DNA from: Metarhizium brunneum
Taxonomy: Eukaryota; Ascomycota; Sordariomycetes; Hypocreales; Clavicipitaceae
Direction: 5' to 3'
Length of the DNA stretch: 64,000 bases
Assembly: GCF_013426205.1 (NCBI RefSeq)
Contig: NC_089423.1
Location: 3,534,001 to 3,598,000, forward strand
This document shows, piece by piece, positions 33,974 to 47,109 of this stretch (position 1 is the first letter of the stretch; the number at the start of each line of letters is the position of its first letter). The notes beneath the pieces were generated by a model. That model did no database searches, was not told the DNA's origin, and saw nothing but the letters and a program-made list of their open reading frames with translations. Position numbers and translations under genes: made by a program.

Positions 33974-36900
33974 TCTCGAGGTTTATTTTTTATCCCGGAT
34001 CATGGTATTATGTGGCGGAATGGGCTTTGGGTTTTGTTGCACATGGCACTTGCGAAAGGCTGATGAGCCTGGGCCTGGGAGTTGGGAGTTGGGAGTTGGG
34101 CAGAAACACGATTCTGAGCTGGAAAGATTGAATTTCGGGTTTGCTTTGGAAACTACAACTGGGATTTTGGATACCCTTGGGAATATACTTGGTTTGGTGG
34201 CACATTCTCCTCACGTATTTGACATGTCTTGCAAGGTGGTGCGTTTGCGTAGACCACCACTTCACTTCTACCACATATGCGTGCCCTGGGAAGTGAGTGA
34301 TGATGATGATGATGAGAAAAATAATTAGTTTTGAGAAACTATGCTTGAAGGCCACTGCTATTCGGATACGAATCCGTGAAATGGTTGGCAGTATATTTTT
34401 CGACTATCCTGGCATACTCCCATTCCTTGCCAAGTATCTCCTGCGAAATGTGAGATTCCTGCACTGGAGGTTGACAGCTGTCCTGAATTCTCCATGGAAG
34501 GGGATAGAAGAGTGGCTTGGTTCTGGCTTTGACGTAAAGTTTGATCTCTATACTACTGGCGTTTAGGTCAGTCATAGATCGTGATGTACCTCCTCCAATT
34601 TGGACACGATACTAGGGCCATTATAGAGTTTGCTTGCGCCACAGTGTCTACGTATGTATTCCGTCTTCGCTTCTCCCAGCAGTGTTGGCATCATTATGCA
34701 TCCTCAAGCCAAGTTTATCTCGGGTGGCGGGCTGTATGGGCTCCCCGAGCTGCCTAGATTACCACCGCAGCATGATTGATTGGGCTTGGCCAACAAATTA
34801 TGAGACAAATTCTACCTTGGGCTCTCGTACTCTTGCAGTAAAACGTTTTGAAAGAAATTGCTAAAGTTGCCATTACCTTGGCATTGTCAAGCCTCTGCCC
34901 ATCATCATCGCCGACTAGCTCATTTCCCGCAGATACAGAGATCCTTTGGTGGAATACTAAGGATTGAGATGGAATCCTTCCAGACACGTGGATTAAGGTA
35001 CATAGAATGCTCCACCCAACGTCTGATAAGTTTATTTGCGTGGGGCAAAGTCAAAATGGTGAAGAAATGTGTACGAGATTCTCGTGTGGTCTGTTCGCTT
35101 CGTAGGACTTCGACGTGAGCTTGGTCACTGCTTTACACTCGTTGGCAGAAACTGCCTCACAACCGTGTCTAATTATGTAGAAGCACTCTATCTCATGGAA
35201 ATCTCGGCAGGCTCGTATATGTTTCTCCGTTTTTTCTAGTACGCGGACAAGCGGAAGCATCTTAAAAGCTGATCAGTATATTCTACCTATAGACCAGCAG
35301 TTTACGAAGTCCCTTGTACTTATTTCTTTCTGTCTTGAGTAAATTGCCCAGCCTCTTCGTAAGAAGTTTGTCGTAAAGGACTGTGTTGTAGCAAAAGAGA
35401 CCAGTGACAAATTAAACAGGAGTTGGCAAGAGTCATATCGTTGGAGTGTACGGAGTAGCAACAGCTGTGACTGCCACCATTAACGAGGTTCAAAAAAAAA
35501 AAAGCGAAATTTGTCCGCAATATTCGGCTCCCAGCCTTGTATCCCCCAGCCTATCTGTTGTACAAATTGCGTCAACTATGCCACACATCATCCACTCCTG
35601 TCTGGATTAATCCTTTCACCGAGCTATCGGCTTCGTAAACTCGCAGCATTCACAATCAGGTCTTTGTGATGTGGCAAAGTCCGAAACCAGGAAATCAGTA
35701 TCTAGTATATGAGTAAAGGCTAGGACTTTAGTCATATATTTCCTATACAGGGCAATATATGGTCGGGCCCTATTAGAGGAGAAATCTGGCTCAATTTGAT
35801 GACGGATGTTCAACTTGACACTGCTGGGTGATGGGCTTTTTAGCGAATGCAGAGGCAGCAGCATATTTCCCTTATGAGAAGGGCGTGTAAGTCGACGAGA
35901 GAGATGGTGGGAAATACAGCCACATTACAGATTTAAAGAGGCATAGAGTCCTTATGGAGACCGAAAATATTACTGGGATTGAGTGCTCCTTTGACCATGA
36001 CGAGACAAAGTGATGCTCCTGTCCTACTTTCGTCGAGATTTCAGCAATGAGACTCTGACGACTTATGCCACGTGCCTCTAATAAAGGGCATGACAGGTAA
36101 TGACAACGCTACATTGTTGCATCTGGGATCGCATCAAGCGCCATGGCTTCATGGTACTGCATCGAGCTTTGTACCACAGCCCTCATGACCAATCGGCCGC
36201 TTATCTACAACTAAAAGGAGCACGGCTACCAAGACCAACCCAGTGCGAATAAATCACCTTTCTCAGAAATGATAATTTGGCGAACCTGCAAACATTCCTC
36301 ATCCATCATGAGGCGTGTCTGTATAAACAACCCCCGAGACTGCTTTCTCCGCAAAACCGAAAGTGACACAAGCCGCTTCAACATACAAGCATCACGACGC
36401 CAGGCAACAAAATATACCAACCCAGGACGCAAGCCATTCAGCTACTGGCTACGATGTGCCCGGACGACGTGGCATCGACGCCCACAATGGCCCATCTAGC
36501 CAACCACGTCCCCAAGAACGAGAAGACCAACAGTCACGGCTGAAATTTGAGGCGAAACTTGGAAACCATTCGTCAAAATTATGATATGCCGTCAGCAAGT
36601 GTCTGCCTACAACTAGATAGAATGACCAGGCAGCCTTGCGTCCATAACTCATCCCTAGGCAACGCGCACCACTTAGCATGCACCTCCGTAATAGGGGAAT
36701 ATTGAAGCATCAAATATGTGAAACAACACGAACTGATTGTCCAGGTCCCACGGTGACTCACCCGTGGCATGGGTGCTCAACAAGGGCATAGAGGCAGAAC
36801 GCCACAACGACCGTGCTTAAATTTTCACCACCCAAAAAGAACAGGTGGAGGAGAACTCGGGATGCGGTGACGCAGAAGGCTTTGCGGTAATGGCATGTGA

Positions 36901-39900
36901 GCGCGTTGATGAAGGCGGTTTGCGACGCGGACAAGGTGCATGAAAATGGTCATGACACATTTCGGTGGCCAAGACGCGGAGCGCCGGCCAAAGTTGACCA
37001 GTTGGACGAGGATCGACCAAAGACGGGTTATCAGTTGACAAGGAGTAGCGCCTAGCAAATCGACACGGGCAGAGATCACATGAACAAAAGCGTCTGTGGC
37101 GAACTTGTCACCCAAGCCGCGCCGACGGCAATCGTTTACACGACACTAATGTCATGTGTAAGTCGGAAAGACGGGAGGATGCTTAGCCGTCAACGGCGAG
37201 TGGAGAGTGGGGAGTTGGAGAGTGGAGAAGGCCTGGTGGGTCAGCAGATGTGGCGCCTTCCCCAATCGAATTCCGTTCCAGGGGCTCGGTTCCCATCACG
37301 TGACCATTACGTAGCCGCACCGCCACGTGGCTTGACGGGAGAAGCGTGGCCCAGCCCCCCAATCGGCAAACGTGCATGAGAGCACATCAGAGTACATGAC
37401 ATGAGGGCACACGGGAGAAGGGCACCTGAGCAAATAGGCGGCAAGCAGTTGACAGACAGCCTGCGGATTGCGGCAGCATGCAACTAGCGGATCGGCCGTC
37501 ATGGATGCATACATGGAGAAGCAGACGAGGCGACATGGACATCCAGGGGCAGCAGGGCTTACACACCCAATTGGCACGTATCAGTATTTTCATCAGCCCT
37601 ACATATCTGAATGCCCACCGACACACGGAGTAGCAAAGGACATACATAGTGCCAGAGTATCGGCCTGGGTACTACATGCCCAGGTACTAGTAGTTATGCG
37701 GAGCTATTGGGGCAGAAGACGCTGCAACACAAACTGGAGGGGGATAAGCAATTAGTACAGGCACTGGGATCAGCATGGATTCCGTGCCAGAAGGAAAAGA
37801 GGGAAAGAACGGTTCCATAGATAAAGTCAGTACTTGGGCAATTTCCTTTTTTGTCGCCGCCTAGTAGAGATGGAAATGTGATGGGTCTGATTGGGCACAT
37901 TGGGCAACAGCGGCCTGCAACTCCCAGTTGACATCAGTTTGCTCAAGTGGTCGGACAAACCTTCCCAAGCCAACTCCCATACTCGGCCTGCACATTATCG
38001 CTACTCGGCACCCAATTTCGCCAGGAAAAAAAATGGCGTCAGGGTTATTCGAATGAGGCTGTCGATAGCAAGCCCTTGGAACGCAGCCTGCGCATTGTGT
38101 GACGATTTACCGAGTCCTATTATCGGTCTGCGACGTAATGGCGAGCCAGAGGGGAGCCACTGGGCATTGCTGCAGTAATAAGGCATCGAGAGAGTGGCAG
38201 TAGCTGGAACCAAGGGGCGTGTCCTGGGATATGTATCATCATGCACCTCGGGCGCGACGACATGCAGCTCGAGGCCTCGCGACCTCCAGACGACTCCCCG
38301 ATTTTGTCAAGGGACACGAGAGATGGAAAGACGAGAGACGATGCCAAGGCCCCTCGGCTCGCTATCTACGCAGGGAAACACGGACGTCAAACAGAATAGG
38401 TTGGTTGGGGGGGCATCGTTGGCCGTTGCCTTGGACGCAAGAGCGCGCAAACACGACCAGCCCGTTTTTCATTGCCCGATCCAGATCTTCGGGACCGGCG
38501 ACGTGTGTGTACATACGCAGCATGTATGGCTGATGTGCCTTTCTATGCCAACACGGCACATGAATCAAGGACTGAAGGCCTCACCCGCGACGACGTCATG
38601 CAGGCCGCACAAATGGTACGTTGCAAAATCGTCATGTTGAGATAAAGCCCGCAGACTGACCAATTCGTGGTAGTATTACGGAAGGCGTACATATCAAGAG
38701 GCATCTCCCGCATGCCATCCATCACCCCCCACCAGTGTGACAAATTGTTACTGGTTTGGATCCACGCCTTATCATCATGATTATCCGCCTCGGTTGGGAA
38801 GACTCGGGGATCGTGTAAGACAGATGTGTCTAAGGTGCCCAAGAAGGCTCTTGGCCGGCTGCCTCTCCCAGCAGATATCTTGCGACTCTTCCACGAGATT
38901 CCACATGTTGGGCCCATATGGAGGGAGGGCTCTTTGGCAATCACTCCTATCGACAGCCGGGCCCTCATTCGCAACGAGCGCGTGGTTTGTTTGGGTTTCT
39001 TTTTTTTGTTTTTTTCTTGGTGGAAGATCAGGACAAGCCAAAAAAACAAAACAATACTTCCCGAATTGTCGGTCAGCACTGGCCTGGCACCATTGTAGGA
39101 GGCAGTGGCCCCTATTTTAGGGTCGAAGCTGCAGGCTTTGCTGTTAAAGTCAACGGCGCAGAAAATCATCCATCATGGTTGGCCGCTACAGAACAGGGGT
39201 GATGATCTGGCGGGGAGTAGGCCTTCCCACTGCAACGACGTGTCTGCGCATCGTGCCAATCAGTCACAGTACCGGCCAGGAGCGCGCGATGCCTGATTCG
39301 ATGGCAATCCGCTTTGGACATCAATACAGGAGACCCAGAGGCCTCGTTGGGAGACCATACATACGACCAGAGAAAACAACAAACACATGAGTCACATCAC
39401 GAGGCCTCGAATGGATTTTTGTATGAGAGAAGGTTACCTTTTGTCGCCAGTGGCAGTGGCAGCAATTGCCAAAGAAGGCCTAGAAATGAAAACGAGAAAA
39501 AAATTTTTTCCCCTGGTCTTTCCTTGCCTAACAGGGGCTCAGTCAGGGTAATGAAGGATGAGGGCACAGGCCTGACTTGGACACCAGGCGCCAGACACTG
39601 AAGACCGGCCACGGGGCCCTAGCAAGACTAATAGTACTAATAAAACAACGGAGGGTGTGTGTAGTTGTATGGCGCGGCCGCTCTGGAAGTCGATGGGGGG
39701 TTTGACGATTCGGACATGGGCTGATGATCCCAGTGTGTGGTCTTTATCGTCACTCGAGAATGGCTCTTGAAAAAGGGACGACAGTCTTTTTGGCCGAATG
39801 CTCTGAAAGGGGTGTGGAAAAGTGGCTGCTCTTTTGCCCACGGGCATACGGAGTACATATAGGAGTTGAAGACGAAAGACACGCGGTGCTCTTGGCTGCC

Positions 39901-42900
39901 TTTGGCTAATAATACTTGCAAGTTGCAACCAACAGCTCCATCATCGGCCAGATACATATCCACCAACTGGACCTTGTCTCCGTACAGTGTGCGATCGAAC
40001 CCCAGCGCACCGGACGGGGAACGGGATGTTCAATGTGGTGGCCCAGCATCCCGTCATGGCGGGCCTTTGTTTTGTTCTGGATAAGAGCAAGTCGGGTTCC
40101 ACTTGACACGGGTTGAAAACGCCAGAGCCGAGCGGAAACCTGGGGCCGTGGATGGCCATGCTTGCCATGATCCGCCGTTAGGGTGTAGCATTTGTGTTTT
40201 GCCTTGTATGTGCATGGCGGAATAAAAGGGCGTGTACAGCAACGATGGTATTCCGGTATCATGACCGAGGGCCGGGGCATTACAATACAAGAGGCCAGTC
40301 ACTTCTTTTACGAGTGTCGATACGGGCTGGAACTGGTGTTGCTTGGAAACCACCTCGACGCCAGAAGACGAGTCGACATGTACGTAGTAAGTGTGTGTGT
40401 TATGGAACGGGCTGTGCAGTGCAAACCGCCCGGTGTGCTTCGTTGCTCATTGGCGCTGGTTGCCCAGACTCAGTGCTGTCTTTGCAAGAAGCGATGAACA
40501 CCATTGGGCACCAGACCGGGAGCCTCATCATCCTCATCATACCTTGCTTTGCAAAGAAAATGTTGACGCTCAGGCAACCGAAGAAGGGCTTGTCATCAGT
40601 GTCCACAAGCAAACAAACAAACAATCAAGAGTCTCAGCTGTGGAAAGCGCCCAGCCAGGGGGAAAGGGAGGGGCACGATAGACATTCCAAGGGGTTGGGT
40701 TGCGATGAATTTAAGGACAAACGAGACATCAGCCTCATAAATGATGGAGAGTAATAACTGCCGACCGTGTGCTCCGCATGTCGGGAAGAGCGTGGCCAGG
40801 CATCTTCAGAAGAGAAATGGATTGTACGGAGCACAGCGATGCTATGTACGGAGTAGTTCACGATTGTATCATGTCTGGTGCGCTTGCTCGTAATCGTGTA
40901 CCAACACATGGCATGCCAAGCGTGCATATTGGATATCTCATGCACGGAACACTCCGTCGGCAGCAGCCACCAGGCCGCGTTGTCAGTGAAATGCAGTCCT
41001 CTCACTCACACTCACCCAGGTCTCTCGGCCTCTCTCAGATGCTGCATACTCCTTCAATGTTGCTCCACACACGGACATGGCAGGATCGCGCGGGATCTGC
41101 GTAGACGGCGGCACCTTGAAGGGAGAGCGCACAAGGTGTGCTCCGTACGCGGCACTGACTAATAATACTTGACACACTTCCAATGTTGGACCATGGAAAG
41201 GGACACATCCAGGCCATGACCTGTGCGGAGTATCATTCCGGCGGCTGAGCCTCGCTTGTCGTCCAAGAATCCTGGAGGCAGGAGAGAAAAATTTTCTTCT
41301 CTGCCAAACAGTCGCAGAAAAAAAAAAAAAAAACTTGGTCAACTGTGTCTAGCACAAGGCTGGGAAGGCTGGACGAAATAGCCTGGTTCCTGTCAATTTC
41401 GCTTAACGACCAGACCCTGCTAGGGTAGAGTCAGGGCAGGGCAGGGCAGAAAGACCAGGTTGATCAATGCCAGACGGGACAGCAGGGGGCATGAAAGAAA
41501 TGAACACACACACGCACACACACACACTGGGCAAAATAATAAAAATAAAATAAAAAAGGTACATGCTCCGTACATGCATCAAGAAAATCATGATTGAATG
41601 CCTGGATAATTAACAATGGCAATGCTTCCTGTCGTGATGGAGCAGAAACGAGTCAAAAGAGCGCTTGGCATCATGCCTGTTGGATCCAGTTGAGAGTTGA
41701 CAGGAATACATATGCCATGCCACATGCAGGCAACGTCCAACGTCCAAGGGCAGGTTCCGCGTTTGAGCACCCGGGGGGGGCCTCGGGTCGTCAGTCGTAG
41801 TGCAGCAGCCATCTGGCGGCAGCTTCTTCCACATCGTTGAATGCTCAATGCTTCCATCTAATATTCCAGGCTCATCACAATTAGCGCAGGGGGGCAAAAG
41901 TTAGTGCTCCCTAGTGCCCGGCGCCAAGTTTGGCTTTGAATTTGTGGCTGGCGTCTGGTCCCCACGTCCCGGGCCCCCGTTCGTTGCTCGTGTGCCATGA
42001 GTCCATGACTCTTCAAATTTGGGAACCGCCAGGCGCATTTCACGATTTCACAGGCAGACTGCTACTCCGTTCGTGAGCGTCATCGTGGATGGAACACAAA
42101 ATGGTGCAGGGGCCGGGGGGACCAATCTCCTTGGGGCAAAACATGATATCGTGCTGTCTGTGCTCGGGCGCCGTGCAACCAGCGTTGAACGGTTCGCAAA
42201 AGGACCGGACCAGTTGGCTTCGGATGATTGTGTCTGCACAGGGTACGAGATTGCCATGCGACTGACTGGGCGTGGTCCATGTCGTAACTGCCATGGTATG
42301 CACGGGAGTGGTATGTATAATTGTTGCTGCGCACTGCCCGTGTACATACTTTTTTCCCAAGAATGCCATGTTATTAGTACTCGGTATTTTTATTATTATT
42401 ATTTTTTTCTTGTTTTTTTTTGCCGAGTATCATTGTACCAGACTGTATCATGTACTCCGTACACACAGAACAGAGTCCCCAAACCCCTCCCCTCAGCCTG
42501 TTCCCAACCCAAGACACTTCTCACCCAGTGCCCTTTTTGCTCAAACCACGGAACCTCTGCCAGAGGCAAAGAGCTGAGTCAGTTGAGCCGACTGCCACTC
42601 AGCTCGTCCAGCTCGTGTTTCTCGTCAACGTCGAACCGGCGCTCTCCCTCGATTGGCTCTGTGGTGCCGGCCGAGCATATTTCACCCGACGTCTCAGTCA
42701 GCTCAAAGGTACAGTCAGCGGTCGTTTCCTCTGCAGCCAGTCAGAGAGACAGTGGGAGACACCGACGAGTCATCAAAGAGCACACATTGGACAAAGAAAG
42801 CGCACGCCTATTTATCGCGGGAACCAACGAGACACGCGGGAAGAGGATATACTACAAGCTTCAGCGTCAGCATGGACCGCGCACATGGGCATCGCCGGCC

Positions 42901-44725
42901 GGGCCGTGCCAGGCACTGTGCGTGTGGCTTACGCCTGGAGCGGACTGAGGAGGCTTGCCTGATGTCCGACAGGGCGCTGCTATTTCTACAACAAATACGG
43001 AGTACGGGGGGAGCGGGTGCAGAGTAAAGAAAGACACACACCAGACATTTTCAATCATGACGCCCGGGAAGCCTGGTTTGGACTGCGCAAACTTGGAGGC
43101 CCTAGGTGGGCTGTTCCCGGCCAACAGCAACTTGACAATGAGCCTCTGGTGACTCTGCCGTCATGGCGAGTCTGGTAATTATTAATCGCCCCAGGAGGGT
43201 TTCGTTGCACAGTGACTTCACGACCAAGGACATGGGATTGGATTCATTGGACAAGGTAGCCGTCGACGTCGACGTCGGGCACCGTAGAAAGTGCTCGAGG
43301 CCGGTAGCACCATCCGCACGAAAACTGGGAGGCAGAGCCATCTCGATGCGCTGCCCGGTGAAGATGACGAGGTTGAATACATACGTCGTAGGAGCAGCAT
43401 CATGGGTGAATAAGGTCATATCGGACTCTGCGCTTCCAGATGTGCTCTAGCTCTGCCTCTGCCTCGCAGCCAGGCACGTCTTTGGGGCCACACACACACC
43501 CCCTTCGAGTCCCCCCTTCCTCCCTTCCCGCCCGGCTCCATCCAGTGGTGATGCACGACTGCTGTTGGAAAATTCCCTGTACTTCCGTCACCTTCTCTGC
43601 GGGCTATAGATATACGTACGTATGTACAATGCATGTATGTATATTGGCAGCAGTAGTAGCATGTCCGATCAATAGTATTCCTCGCCGCGCCTGCGCCGTA
43701 GTAATCCGCACGACACATGCAGACAGCAGCGGCACGCGGCACACCCACACCAGACGCCGGAGCACGCAAGACACCCCCCCCTGGACAGCCATGGCGTGGG
43801 CTCCAGGCCCCCAGCGCCTCGAGCTGCCAGGGTTGCGATGATGAGGGGGCCTGCATTGCATGCCAAATGCCTGTTGACCTGTGAAGGCCCCCTGGTCTTC
43901 GCAACATGCTGAAAGCGGACCCGACATTGATGGCCGCAATCCCAGCAACACGGCCAGATTTGGCCGGCCTGGCGGGCTGTGGCCTGTGGGCTGTGCGCTA
44001 CATGTATCCTGATGCCCTGATGCCCGTGTCTGGTCCGCTCCCGTCTGTCGCCACCACAAATCTTATATAAGAATGCCTTCCATCTCCACACACACACCGG
44101 CCGCCTCCCTCTCCTCCGATCCTTTACAACATTTTGGCATCTGCCAACCACTGTAGCAATCACAACATTGACCAAGGCGCGTTGGGACAGACCCGACGTC
44201 GTTTTCTCACGTTCTTTCTCAACCGCTGATACCTGGGTCGTTGGCTGCATGCTCAACGCCCTCGAGAAATCGCCACTGCCAGGTTGCCCACGACTTGGCT
44301 ACAAAACATCCAAACCTCCCAATTTTTTCCTATTCCTCTCTTGTAACGGAGGGATATTCAAATTTTGCTCCTTCACACCGGTCATGTTTGCAGCAGCAGG
44401 ACAATTTCCAAACCCCTACTCCTCCAACCACCTACCGAGGTGACGTGCCAAACAACCACAACCGACACAAAAACGTCTACCCCCTTTACGCGCCACAACA
44501 CCAGAGGCGCGACGTCCGAATCTGGACACGACAGCAGTTTTGCAGAAACAACAACCACTTTTGAATCATTGCCCTCGACGAGACGAGGGGGGAGGCCTCG
44601 GCGACTCCACCATTCTCCTCGTGTAGTACTATATTTGGCCACGCTGGGCCACGGCAGCGTCGAGGGAACGACGAGACACGACTGCATGTCGCGCTGGGCA
44701 TAGCAGATTGAATTCGCTTCATACA
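33974..44725. other. 10.7-kb gene-poor region
   Basis: No frame over 150 codons with protein-like composition except one low-complexity frame (42019-42948, rejected). It contains at least five TACGGAGTA motifs (35449, 39847, 40847, 42453, 42996), microsatellites (GGGAGTT near 34080, GAT near 34297, CA near 41504, TTA near 42388), long T tracts, and a TATA box at 44064 followed by a CT-rich leader. It could hold non-coding transcripts or extended regulation of the 44726 gene. Confidence 0.55.
44064..44070 (+). promoter_or_regulatory. TATA box candidate
   Basis: TATATAA about 655 bp upstream of the 44726 start codon, followed by C/T- and CA-rich sequence. It would imply a long 5' leader or a leader intron for that gene. 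Confidence 0.35.
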
Positions 44726-45973
44726 ATGAACTACCCTTCACCACGAACACCAGGATCAACACCGATCCACGAGTGGGACTATTCCCGGATGTCTTCGGCA
44801 ACGCCCACTCCGTCTCCTCGGCCGAACTGGTTCGACTCGTCGACGCCACGTCGGCCGGCCACTCGAGCCGCTCACTCGCGAGCCTCGAGTTACTCGCAGC
44901 ATGGTGGTCTCACTCCCCGAACACACATGGAGTCCCCCAGATACAATAGCTATGGGGATTATTGTACGGTAGATGTGAGTGCCAAAGATTTTTCGTCGTC
45001 GCGCCGCCACACGGCACACTATCCAGCTCCTCCCAGGCGCGATCGCCGTCACTCGTATACCTATGTCCGGGCTTCCACTCCCTATGGAGAATCCGACGAG
45101 GACGAGATCATCGAGGTTTTGGGCGGAGGCACTTACGTGCTCCTCGCCGAGCCACGGGCCAGGAGCCGCCGCGCGCCGCACTTGTCGAAGCACGATGGGG
45201 GATGGTACACTAATCAGGGGGTCCGTCCGCAGAGCTCTTCGTACAATTATGCCGATCCTGCCTATGCGCGGGCTTCACCATACGACTCCCCGCAACCCCA
45301 ACCACCACAGGCGCGCCCGCCCACCAGCCATGGCCACTCTCGCCGCTCGTCGGCCTCGGTCCCGCAGCGGCCGTCCACTGTTCGCCCGGCGGCAAGCAGC
45401 CAGCGTTCAAAGCCGCCGCCGTCAACGCCAAAGGCGACCGAGGGCGACGCCCGCCGGCACAAAATTCCGCAGGGCTACTCACTCAAGAACTGGGACCCCG
45501 AAGAGGAACCCATCCTGTTGCTGGGAAGTGTCTTTGACGCTAACAGTCTAGGCAAATGGATCTATGACTGGACCGTCTACCACGAGGGCCCGGACAAGCC
45601 CATCGCCGACATGGCCGGTGACTTGTGGCTGCTCCTCATCAAGCTATACGGCAAGATCAAGCGCGCGGAAGAGATTGTAGGCCAGATCCGCAGCGCCGAG
45701 AACAGAGAGATTATGAATGACTTCATCGATGCAGGTGAGCGTCTTACGGATAAATTGCGAGCCCTCCTCAAGGCCTGCGAGTCGCCCATGCTCAAGGCTG
45801 CCAAGAAGAAGGGCTCAGGGCTTGGGAAGAACTCGGGTGTCGAGTTTGTTCTCACCCTCTTTGGCCGAGACAGAGAGTTGGCCAAGACTGAAAAGTTGAT
45901 GCAGGGCATTAGACTATTCGATCTCCGATTCGATGCCAATTGCCAGGATATCATCGACAACCCTACCCTCTAG
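44726..45973 (+). CDS. Conserved filamentous-fungal protein, Pro/Ser-rich N-terminus
   Basis: Single exon, 415 aa from the first ATG (MNYPSPRTPGSTPIHEWDYS). Residues 1-255 are disordered: Ser/Pro/Arg/Tyr-rich with many potential phosphorylation sites, interrupted by a short ordered-looking piece DEDEIIEVLGGGTYVLLAEP (about 130-150). The C-terminal 160 residues are predicted helical and look conserved: PEEEPILLLGSVFDANSLGK, WIYDWTVYHEGPDKPIADMA, GDLWLLLIKLYGKIKRAEEI and a final helix with KTEKLMQGIRLFD. Similar fungal proteins carry the misleading name vegetative cell wall protein gp1, from the Pro-rich part. There is no signal peptide, so a cell-wall role is unlikely. Function unknown. It stands isolated between 10.7 and 4.9 kb of gene-poor DNA. 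Confidence 0.8.
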   Translation: MNYPSPRTPGSTPIHEWDYSRMSSATPTPSPRPNWFDSSTPRRPATRAAHSRASSYSQHGGLTPRTHMESPRYNSYGDYCTVDVSAKDFSSSRRHTAHYPAPPRRDRRHSYTYVRASTPYGESDEDEIIEVLGGGTYVLLAEPRARSRRAPHLSKHDGGWYTNQGVRPQSSSYNYADPAYARASPYDSPQPQPPQARPPTSHGHSRRSSASVPQRPSTVRPAASSQRSKPPPSTPKATEGDARRHKIPQGYSLKNWDPEEEPILLLGSVFDANSLGKWIYDWTVYHEGPDKPIADMAGDLWLLLIKLYGKIKRAEEIVGQIRSAENREIMNDFIDAGERLTDKLRALLKACESPMLKAAKKKGSGLGKNSGVEFVLTLFGRDRELAKTEKLMQGIRLFDLRFDANCQDIIDNPTL

Positions 45974-47081
45974 ACGGGCTCTCCCACCCATATCCCCTTG
46001 GAATCTTGCTTTAGACTCCTCCTTGGGACGCCACGCCAATATGGAATGGAAATCGGGCCCCGGCACTTTCTTTGTGATGGTTGCCTTTCCGCCATTTAAT
46101 TTTTTTTTCCTTTTTCGACTATCCTTGTCTGACATGCCTTGGATCCGGAACTCTGGAGGGGACCACATTTCTCGGACCGGACATGCCAGGACAACTGGAG
46201 ACTTGTACAATGTATATCGTGCCTTTTCTCAGCCTTGTGGACTTACAGGATGCGGCCCACGCCCACATGGACGGAACTCGTTTTTTTTACCCTTGATTTC
46301 CTTTGTCGATTTCCTTTCTTGTTTAGCCTGGACACCACGACCTCGACCCTGGATTATGTGTTTTTAAAAAAGTTACTAAGACCACTAATGGGCGACCTGT
46401 ACTATCAGCAATGCAAACGCAGAAGGGACTTGGAGCACGGGACTTTTTTTTTTCACTATCTAGAGATACCCAACGTTTTCATTTCAAGCGTCGCAGAATC
46501 GGGCGAGGAAGCTGCGCACAGATGAGCAGAGGGTCAAGGTGTGTCATACCTTGGAAAGATGTTAGTTAACGGATAGCTATGTAGTGCGGGAAAATGGATT
46601 TTTAGACTAGACAAAAGCTTGTTTTCGGATGCTCCTCGTTTTGCCGTGATGTGATGCTCCAGACGTGAATGAATACCAATGTGGGCCTTGTAGCGCCTCA
46701 CAAACCACGCAGTCACTGCCAGTCAGTGATGGAGCGTGACCAAAGATGCATCTTCATCTCCCCAGCCGCGTCCAATACGGACCACAGTGTACGGAGTAAA
46801 CTAATGGGTCATTTGCACCGAAATGCGACCACTGCTAGACCGTCCGCCGGGCCGCCCCTTGCAGGCCCGCCCGGTGCAACCCTCCGGCCAGGCCGCCAAT
46901 TGATTCCCTGAGTGCGCCTGGGTCCCCATCAACGATTGCATCAAATCGAGTCGAGTCGAGGTCCTCGAGCGGGGTCGGCGATGGTACACCGGCATCTATC
47001 TGGTGGCACAAGAGGCGACCGAGCGTGCATGTCGAAATGAGGGGATCTTCAGCCTGGACCATCTGCGGGTGTTTGACGAGG

Positions 47082-47109
47082 CGGGGAGGGGAGGGGAGGG
47101 GAGGGGGGG
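47082..47109 (+). repeat. G-rich tract with quadruplex potential
   Basis: Five runs of at least four G separated by single A (GGGGAGGGGAGGGGAGGGG and on to GGGGGGG). It satisfies the simple G3+N1-7 quadruplex rule on the plus strand. Effect unknown. Confidence 0.6.

Noticed and set aside
35616..35864. 82-codon minus-strand frame with protein-like texture
   Set aside because: No start context, no neighbouring exons and no recognised family; could be a gene remnant but cannot be supported.
42019..42948. 309-codon open frame on the plus strand
   Set aside because: Composition is erratic, it runs through T/A low-complexity sequence and a TACGGAGTA motif, starts at no clear leader, and shows no family feature.
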